From Myotis daubentonii (taxonomy: Eukaryota > Chordata > Mammalia > Chiroptera > Vespertilionidae), in contig NC_081850.1 of assembly GCF_963259705.1 (NCBI RefSeq), positions 32,393,799 to 32,457,798 of the forward strand: DNA of 64,000 nt. Direction: 5' to 3'. Both the position numbers and the translations under genes were made by a program. Shown in pieces: positions 57,110-64,000 of the stretch. The notes below the pieces were generated by a model, which was not told the origin of the DNA, did no database searches, and was given only the letters and a program-made list of their open reading frames with translations. Each line of letters begins with the position of its first letter. Within the stretch, counting starts at the first letter, position 1.

Positions 57110-57310
57110 ACACTCCAGATAAGTTTTTATAAGCTTTTTATTTTTAAATAACTTTAGATTCACAGAAAGTTAAAATGATAGCACAGAGAGGTCCCTTGAA
57201 TCCTTTAACAAGTACCCCGCCCCCCCCCCCCCATAGGTTTATTTTTATATTGAGGTGTTGGTTCATAGTGACTAATTTTCCAATTTGGTATTTTTTAAAA
57301 CATGATTTTT
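57110..57310 (-). mobile_element. L1 3' fragment, antisense
   Basis: TTTAGATTCACAGAAAGTTAAAATGATAG .. GAGAGGTCCCTTGAATCC, then a C-run, resembling reversed L1 3' UTR. Diverged. Confidence 0.5.
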
Positions 57311-57464
57311 TAGTTTAGAATAACAAATGTAGACACTTCAATTACTTGTAAGTACTCTTTGCTTTTTATTTGTTTTTGTCAACTACAGAGCAGTTACTTA
57401 AATTCCATTATAAAGCAATTTTTATTGGTCATTTTATTCTCAGGGTTTTACATTGTGGTATTTC

Positions 57465-57525
57465 AGGATATGCCTCATTTTACCACTGAGCCAAACCGGT
57501 TAGGCTTAGGATATGCCTCATTTTA
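57465..57525 (-). repeat. 25-bp SINE head with 18-bp target duplication
   Basis: The insert 57483-57507 (CCACTGAGCCAAACCGGTTA + GGCTT) is the reversed first bases of a Ves SINE. AGGATATGCCTCATTTTA is repeated exactly on both sides (57465-57482 and 57508-57525). The SINE body and 3' tail are absent. Confidence 0.85.
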
Positions 57526-57934
57526 AATAAAAGATTTTATACTTATTGGATCTTTATATCCATTATCTTATTTGGGACATTGTATATTCATCCACATTCC
57601 ATTTATTATAATATTGTTAACCTGTGGTTGAAATGGTAGGGAAGAATAGGCCTACAGACTTATTTTGAAACTACATTTAAACTTATTGGTTATCAAAGTG
57701 GGCAGTGAGGGTGGATATTCCTGGGAAGTTGCTAAGGGTTCTCAGAAACCTGTATTTGTGTTCTAAGAGCACTTTTACCATGTCTATGTTCAACTCTGTA
57801 GTCACCTTCCCTTTCCCTGTCAGTTTAGAAAGACCATGGATTTCAGGGGGAAGTGGGTGATGTTGAAATGCATTACATTCTACATAGGTGGTCCTCAATA
57901 AATGAATGTATGTATTTAACTATATTAAGTATGT

Positions 57935-58112
57935 TTTTTTTAATTAATTTGAGAGAGGGAGAGAAATACAGATGTGAAGAGAAACGTCAATCAGTTGCCT
58001 CCTGTCTGGGAACTGAACCCACAACCTGGGTGTGTGTCCTGACTGGGATTGGAACCAGCAACCTTTCAGTGCTTGGGACAACGCTCAACCAAATGAGCCA
58101 CCCGGCCAGGGC
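57935..58112 (-). repeat. Ves-type SINE (older)
   Basis: TTTTTTTTAATTAATTTGAGAGAGG .. CAAATGAGCCACCCGGCCAGGGC, antisense. Confidence 0.88.
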
Positions 58113-58560
58113 CATGTGCTTAACTTTTAAAGTAAAACCACCCAAAACTGTTTGTCTTTTGTTGAAAATAATTATCTAAGCCACTTCCAGAAATAACTGA
58201 ATTACCTATTGGTCCCATTTAATCTCAGTGAGGGACCTAAATAATTTATTAACCACTAATTCTTTTCTAACTCCTAAATTCAAAATTCTGATAATGACCT
58301 TCGAAGCTCTGTGTGATCTGTTGAACCTTTCAGAGTGAAGTGCTCCCCTCCTCCTCCTCAGGGCTTGAAAGACTCTCCTGTCTTTTAAGTTTCTGCTTAC
58401 CTCTCCAGCTTCATTTCAACCTACTCTTGCTCAGTGTGCTCTAGTTTTTTTGTTTGTTTGGTTGGTTGGTTTAGTTTTTGGTCCTAGAAAGTTTGAGACA
58501 CCTCAAGGTCTTCCCAGATGTTTTCTTTGACTTAATGTTCCATTATAGGTTCTCATCACA

Positions 58561-58795
58561 TCCTATATAATAAAGATGTAATATGCACATGGTCATTAGG
58601 CTGTGAAGGGACCGACCCTGTAAGGACTGGATCACAGATCAGCAGGAGGGTCGGGCAGCGAGCTACAAGCGGGCAGGCGTTGGACAGCTACAGGAGGGGG
58701 AGCAGGGCAGCAAGCTATGGGGGGGGGGGGGGCGGAGCTACAGGAGGGCAGCAGCGAGCTACTTATTCGTAGGACTACTACTATTACATAACTTC
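58561..58795 (+). mobile_element. HeliBat-type Helitron, 3' end uncertain
   Basis: A|TCCTATATAATAAAGATGTAATATGC is a clear 5' end. The interior repeats GAGCTACAGGAGGG-like words four times and has a G-run (58720-58733). No CTAG hairpin is visible; the likely end is near ATTCGTAG at 58765-58772 or slightly beyond. Confidence 0.65.
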
Positions 58796-58915
58796 CTCTC
58801 CTTACCATACCCGAGCCAGCATCATATTGCAGTTACAGATTGAGGTCATAGATTGAGAAGGACAGATCACTCCCTCACAACTGTAATAAAAGCACTTGTA
58901 TGCACTTATGTAATG

Positions 58916-59160
58916 CCAGCCCTAGCTGGTTTGGCTCATTGGATAGAGCATCGGCCTTCAGACCAAAAGGTCCTGGGTTCGATTCCGGTCAAAGGCACTT
59001 ACCTCGGCTGCAGGCTCCTCCCTGGCCCAGGCCCTGGTCAGGGCTCATGCAGGAGGTAACCAGTTGATGTGTTTCTCACATCAATATTTCTCTCTGTCTT
59101 TCCCTCTCCCACTCTCTGTAAAAATGGGAAAATATCCTCGGGTGAGGATTAAATACAATG
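58916..59160 (+). repeat. Ves SINE
   Basis: GCCCTAGCTGGTTTGGCTCATTGGATAGAGCATC .. GGGTTCGATTCCGGTCAAAGG shows an intact B-box. Tail AAAATATCCTCGGGTGAGGATT. Confidence 0.92.
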
Positions 59161-59225
59161 TTTATATGGATCTAATTCTAGAACATTCATGAAATGGTCT
59201 AGAATTTTAATAAAACCATCTAGAG

Positions 59226-59450
59226 CAGGGGTGGGCAAACTTTTTGACTCGAGGGCCACAATGGGTTCTTAAACTGGACTGGAGGGCCGGGACGAAAGTA
59301 TGGATGGAGTGTTTGTGTGAACTAATATAAATTCAAAGTAAACATCATTACATAAAAGGGTACGGTCTTTTTTTTTTTTTTTTTTTTTTTAGTTTTATTC
59401 ATTTCAAACGGGCCGGATTCAGCCCGCGGGCCGTAGTTTGCCCACGGCTG
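59226..59450 (-). mobile_element. Non-autonomous hAT element, 225 bp
   Basis: CAGGGGTGGGCAAACTTTTT at 59226 and ..CCGTAGTTTGCCCACGGCTG at 59450. Duplication ATCTAGAG / ATCTAGAT. Internal T-run of about 22. Inverted relative to the copy at 47637-47858. Confidence 0.9.
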
Positions 59451-59499
59451 ATCTAGATCCTCAAAACGCTATCTTAATAATGATTCCATCAAACTTCAA

Positions 59500-61150
59500 T
59501 TTGAGCAAATGTAGCATCAAGTAAGTAAAATCAAACTGAAAGAATTATTATCTAAAAATTATTTTTAAAGAGAAAACACGTCCTTTAGAAATTGAGTTGT
59601 CTGCTGTAAACCTGAATCAAACCTGCAGATGGCTCAGATACCTGAGTCCTCACAGCTTGGCCTCTCCTCTGGGGACCTGATGATTTAGGGAGTCACCTGA
59701 TGCTTCCTGGCCTCTGCTGGAAAAGCTGGAATTCAAACTTCTTCAGCCAATATTTTGTCTGTTGTGATCCTTTTCTTTTCTTGTCTCAGTGAGCTTTCTC
59801 TCCGCCAAGCTGCCATCCACCTTACTTGAGCTTTTTTCTCATAGGAGGCAATCCAGCTGATCTTCAAGGAAGTGCTTCTTTCCAACTGTCAAACCCATCT
59901 TCTTGTAGGAGCCGTGCTTCTAATGTATATGTATTTTCATATACTTCGGGAACTTTCTTCCAGATTGCTAAGCAGTAAATTCTTTCCTCAATTGATTTTT
60001 TGCAAATCTGCATTGCACATGTTGTTGACTAGTCCAGCAATATTTGAAGTTTTTGAGTCTCACTTGCAAACTATTTTCAGACTGCAAAGATGTTTGTTTG
60101 GACACTGTTCATTTGAACTGTAAGTATTTGTTAATTTAAATTTCTTAACTTTTTAAATAGTCCTTAATCTTTCTCCTTCAAGTCTTTTCAAAGGAACACT
60201 TAACAGGATTGGTATATCCCTTCAAATTGACGTCTCATTGACAGTGGAGGGGTTCTCATTTGTTTAATTTTCTCTGTCTGATTTCAGATAGCCATCAACC
60301 AGGTAATCATTTCTGAAGAAAGCAGGCAGACTTATCTTTATCACCTTTTCAGAGATTTTAATGGGCTCTCTTTATCATTTAACGCCTCTCTCATTGGTGT
60401 TTTCAAGTTGTCAGCTTTTTTTTTCTTTTTTTCTTTTTTCTGTTTCTTCATTTCCCACACTTTCTTTCATCTTACAGCTTCTTGGGATAGCAGTTTTGGG
60501 CATTCTTCAAAATGAGTGTTTTTATCCAAGCCATCCGTGACTTCCCTCCGAACTTGCTCGGCATTCCTCAGAGATGATTTTATGATGTTTCGTCATCAGT
60601 CACCTGAGATAGAGGAATTTCCATGCATTTTCAGGTGACACTGTCAGTCCTTAAAGCCATGAAATGAAAGTGTAGCCAAAACCGGTTTGGTTCAGTGGAT
60701 AGAGCGTCGGCCTGTGGACTGAAAGGTCCCAGGTTTGATTCCAGTCAAGGGCATGTACCTTGGTTGCATGCATATCCCCAGTGGGAGATGTGCAGGAGGC
60801 AGCTGATCGATGTTTCTCTCTCATCGATGTTTCTAACTATTTCTCTCCCTTCCTCTCTGCAAAAAATCAATAAAATATGTTTTTAAAAAGAAGAAAGAAA
60901 GTGTAGGGGGCTTCCTGTTTCCTGTCCTTTTTTGGAAAAGTGCTGTAATATTCTCAAGTGATGACCGGAGCTACCAAACTCAGTACTTGTAGCTGCAGAG
61001 GACCGGTCTCCACTAGAGGTGACTTGGGGCTTCATTGGTTTGCCAGCTCCTCACGAACTTGAACCCAGGCGGAGAATATTTTGGCTAGCTCTTTTTCCCT
61101 CAAGTTCGCCTGCTCTTTACTCCCTTTACAATCAGAGAATCCGTATCAGA
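59500..61150 (-). pseudogene. Possible decayed retrocopy or old repeat, unidentified
   Basis: On the - strand the sequence is A-rich and protein-like in places (KKEKKKKK, IEERIYCLAIWKKVPEVYEN, TYTLEARLLQEDGFDSWKEA, AERKLTETRKEKDHN) but spread over frames with many stops. No match to a family I know. A Ves SINE (60675-60893) interrupts it. It could be an intron-less pseudogene of a Lys-rich nuclear protein or an old LINE/ERV part. Confidence 0.3.
60675..60893 (+). repeat. Ves SINE
   Basis: GCCAAAACCGGTTTGGTTCAGTGGATAGAGCGTC .. CAAAAAATCAATAAAATATG. Flanking AAAGTGTA on both sides. Confidence 0.92.
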
Positions 61151-62340
61151 ATCTCCTAGGGAAACCATAGAGACTTGGGCCTTGAATCAAACATCAGACA
61201 ACACCCGGGGGCTGAAGCGGGGCCAGGAGAAGGAGGGAAGACCAGGTTCTGTAAAACAGACTCACTACACAAAGGGGAAGTGATATTATTTATCCAGCAC
61301 ATCTGGACACAGAAAACAAGGCTTGCACCCAGGGGAGATCATCCATGATCTCTGGCTGCTCTAGTCCTGACCTGTTCCTGCAGGAAACCTAGGAGATCAA
61401 AGTCATGCCATGCCATTACCCACTAGGCCCACAAGGCAGTTGGGCGAGGGGGGAGAGGGGAGCACGCTGCAGTAGAGGACCCCTGTGCACAGGACCCTGG
61501 ATGAGGCTTATGCTCTTGTGTTCAAGTTTCCTTGGGCAGCAGGGAAGCCTGATCCTGCCTGCAGAGGTCACAGGGACCTAGCTCCCCAGGGGGCACCCGT
61601 CTAGCCCTCATTTGTGTGTGTTCCATCCAGGTGTGCAGGGGCAGAGCAGTGAAGGGCCTCAACAAAGGTATTACTGCCATCCCTGGATTTCAATGTCAGA
61701 TTTGGCAAAGCCTTAACAGTTCACGGATTTTCTGTGGAGCCAATTTGTCCTCATTCAATCCAAGCGTTCCTAGGTGAGGGAGACTCTTCACTGGTGTCTG
61801 TGACCCAGGCTCCTCCCATCATGTGACCCTGCAATCTCCAGCTCCTGGCTCCCAAAATTGTCCCACAATTGGCCCTCAATCCAGGGAGTCGTTTTCAAAA
61901 GTGTGGCTGCCTCTGTGTAGGGGGCAGGTCCTTTTGGCTGAGCCTGGCACCCCATATCTATTCCTTGAAACAAAATCTCACTCTTCTAGTTTCTCTCTGG
62001 CAGACAGCTCAACCCCCTTGCCCATTGCCTCGGACACTGAGGGACTCTGGGAAAAGAGCCATTTTTCCACAGGGAAAGGAGAGAATGCTCAGCGGATGGT
62101 AGATGGGCTGGAGATCTTGGAGGGGTCCAGGGAGCAAGCCATAGGCTATTCTATGAATGTGCAGGTTAGGGCTCAAACTAGGCCTTTCAATGAGGAAAGG
62201 AGCTGCCCAAATGCCTGATGGTATTTACTTTGTTTAGAACTCTTTTGTTGTTGTTGTTGGAAAAGGGTGTCGGGGGCGGGGACGACAGGGATGGGGACAG
62301 GGCTTATTTTAAGTGGTAAGACTGGACAGTCAGAAAGGGC
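61150..62340. other. Non-AT-rich intergenic block, unidentified
   Basis: G+C is clearly higher than the surroundings. A 131-codon + strand ORF (61823-62218) overlaps shorter ones. No splice signals, domains or known repeat recognised. It may be the 5' part of an old antisense element that includes 59.5-61.1 kb. Confidence 0.4.
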
Positions 62341-62376
62341 AGGGAAGTATTTTAGTATTTTGTTGAATGACTTATA

Positions 62377-62420
62377 GATATAGATATAGATGTAGATGTA
62401 GATATAGATATAGATATAAA
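62377..62420 (+). repeat. (TAGATA)n-type microsatellite at SINE tail
   Basis: TATAGATATAGATATAGATG .. repeated hexamers between the left target duplication and the T-rich end of the next SINE. Confidence 0.85.
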
Positions 62421-62424
62421 GTGA

Positions 62425-62636
62425 ATTTTAAAAAAATATATTTGTATTGATTTCAGAGAGGAAGGGAGAGGGAGAGAGAAAAACATCAATGATGCGTGAG
62501 AATCATTGATCTGCTGCCTCCTGCACACCCCACACTGGGGATCCAGCCCACAACTCAGGCAAGTGCCCTGACTGAGGATCAAACTGTGACCTCCTGGTTC
62601 ATAGGTCAACGCTCAACCACTGAGCCACACTGGCCG
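62425..62636 (-). repeat. Ves SINE
   Basis: TATTTGTATTGATTTCAGAG .. CCACTGAGCCACACTGGCCGGG, antisense. Duplication TGAATGACTT at about 62365 and 62637 encloses both the SINE and the hexamer repeat. Confidence 0.92.
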
Positions 62637-63399
62637 GGTGAATGACTTTTTTTCAATGTGTGTAATAAGTCTCTTTATTCTGTGTTTTTTTCTCTTCCGT
62701 ACAATTCGGTCTTTTGTAGGAAATGATGCAGTTCAGCTGCACTGGTGTTTCCAATGACACAAGACGATTTTAGGTGTTTTGGTGACTCAGCACTAGGTAA
62801 CACTGAGTCACATAGTGAGAAAGTCATTTCTTTCTCCTGCAAGCCTTTTCATTATGTTAAAAGCTTTTCTCCAGCTCTTGCTAATCTCCCTCATTAATAA
62901 AGAGAGCAGGTCTCAGGTTGACAACCTTCTGCAACCATTAGTATCTTCCTGGGTTTTAATAAGAATAATTTGCTTTCATTATCTTCATGTTTATAGTTAT
63001 CCTCTACTTATGAAAAAAGATACTATTTTCCACTTAGGGTGGAAATTTGAGCCAATCATTTTAATGAGCTGGCTGAAAAAAATATTAGATAAATAATAGT
63101 ATACATGATATGTAGATGTCAACAACAAAAAAATTGTAGTGTTGCCAGTAAATAACGACACTATTCCAGAACCTCTGAGTCTTTGTGATTTCTTCTATAT
63201 GCTCCTTTAAGAGGAATTTAGGAGCCCAAAGGAACTGAATTGCCATTGGGACATTTAAGGAGGTAAGATGTCAGCCAAACTACAGTGGCTTTTACTTATT
63301 TAAATTCTGACACCACCTTCTAGAATAACAGGAAATTCTTGTCATTAATTATTATACCATTGAGCGCTGAAATGAAATGAGATTAGGACTGTGTTTATG

Positions 63400-63988
63400 T
63401 GTTACTTAGGAAAGAGGACCTCCGCACTGCACTGCTGCAGCATCTTGGAATCTCAGCAAACAGAGACATTGCTGACACCTTCCTGATCAGATGAGGCTGC
63501 CTGTGTCATCTGGAAGGTCAACCAGCTCTTGGCCTTAAACCTGTAAAGGTATCCTTTGCGAGCACTCCATAACACAAACTCACCTGCTAGAGTTCAGTTC
63601 AAGAGGTTGCTTCTTGAAAAATCAGAATAGTACTTGGTTAGTTATTAGCCAAATTTCAACTGAAAAGAAATTGAATGGTCCCAGAACACACATTTAAATT
63701 CTGTCCCTCCAGAAATAACACCATAGATGTATTAGCATTACTACTGGCACAGATAGTATCATGCCTCAAAATGTTTATTGACAACATTTTTCCATTTTAC
63801 TATTTTTCATCATTTCCTCAATTAGTATTGCTAGTTTCCCTACTAAGAATTTAGCACTAAGCTTATTGTTAGTGATGATGGACACTGTTTCTACCGCATC
63901 CCGAAGCAGGACATTAAATGTCCACATTCAGTGTAATCCAAAGTGTGAGGCGAATCATTTCAGCATCTCTCAGGGGCCTCGCTGGCTC
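63400..63988 (-). other. MLANA: MLANA 3' UTR
   Basis: On the - strand the sequence follows the human MLANA 3' UTR from memory over several hundred bases, including GGCATGATACTATCTGTGCC, the TTTGGCTAATAAC stretch, the TATGGAGTGCTC / CAAAGGATAC stretch and GTCAGCAATGTCTCT. Homology is recognisable to about 63450. The true distal end is not visible and may lie nearer 63000. Confidence 0.8.
63774..63779 (-). promoter_or_regulatory. MLANA: Possible proximal polyadenylation signal of MLANA
   Basis: TTTATT on the + strand reads AATAAA on the - strand, about 210 bp after the MLANA stop, and the human 3' UTR has the same hexamer in the same context as I remember it. UTR homology continues past it, so it may be weak or alternative. 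Confidence 0.4.
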
Positions 63989-64000
63989 TCACGGAGAGTA
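63989..64000 (-). CDS. MLANA: MLANA (Melan-A/MART-1), last three codons and stop
   Basis: Read on the - strand, the last 12 bases are TAC TCT CCG TGA, i.e. Tyr-Ser-Pro-stop, matching the PPYSP C-terminus of Melan-A. The bases after the stop (GAGAGCCAGCGAGGC onward) match the start of the human MLANA 3' UTR as I remember it. MLANA encodes a small single-pass melanosome membrane protein that works with PMEL in melanosome maturation. The gene enters from beyond the right edge and converges on BRD10, the same arrangement as human 9p24.1. The coding part here is tiny; the identification rests on the 3' UTR and the synteny. Confidence 0.85.
   Translation of the reverse strand, partial: YSP

Larger units (their letters stand above)
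56706..63399. other. Intergenic region between BRD10 and MLANA 3' ends
   Basis: About 6.7 kb with MIR, L1 remnant, SINEs, a Helitron, a hAT element and an unidentified non-AT-rich block (59.5-62.3 kb). 57.55-57.93, 58.13-58.55 and 62.64-63.40 kb show no gene or repeat that I recognise. Confidence 0.75.

Noticed and set aside
61823..62218. 131-codon ORF as an intergenic gene
   Set aside because: No recognisable domain or promoter, and overlapping ORFs occur in other frames; kept only as part of an unidentified block.

Overview
The window is mammalian nuclear DNA, and the repeats point to a vesper bat (Vespertilionidae). It carries many Ves-type tRNA-derived SINEs, HeliBat-type Helitrons (5' TC, 3' CTAG with a GTGCAC hairpin, inserted between A and T), short hAT elements with 8-bp duplications and Tc1/mariner relatives on top of older L1, L2, MIR and MER repeats. 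That mix, with many young DNA transposons, is the known signature of this bat family. Single-copy sequence is AT-rich, and the genes are spliced.

One gene fills most of the window on the + strand: BRD10 (KIAA2026). Six coding exons (2687-4113, 15993-16072, 23934-24023, 38567-38682, 50948-51135, 52415-56043) join in frame into 1842 codons ending at a TGA, about the last seven-eighths of a protein of roughly 2100 residues. The first exon or exons lie left of the window. A short 3' UTR with an AATAAA at 56676 follows. The last bases of the window, read on the - strand, are the final three codons, stop and 3' UTR of MLANA. The two genes converge tail to tail, as they do on human 9p24.1. They share a neighbourhood but no evident function: BRD10 is a poorly characterised nuclear, probably chromatin-linked protein, and MLANA is a melanosome membrane protein.

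Layout: 1-2686 intron (antisense L1); 2687-4113 large BRD10 exon; 4114-15992 intron (mariner remnant, L1s, Helitron/hAT composite, MIRs, U6 pseudogene); 16073-23933 intron (a 58-bp inverted repeat pair, MER5, MIR, small Helitron); 24024-38566 intron (two nearly identical long Helitrons, one with a 47-bp minisatellite); 38683-50947 intron (one L1 riddled with later insertions, a 1.2-kb Tc1 element, another L1, and an unusually long L2); 51136-52414 short repeat-free intron; 52415-56043 the 3.6-kb terminal coding exon; 56044-about 56700 3' UTR; then about 6.7 kb of intergenic DNA with SINEs, hAT, a Helitron and an unidentified block, up to the MLANA 3' end.

No new gene system is apparent. The parts most worth a second look are the layered transposon insertions, the Helitron architectures, a SINE insertion that kept only its 5' head, a 570-bp retro-insert of unknown source, and the unidentified intergenic block at 59.5-62.3 kb.
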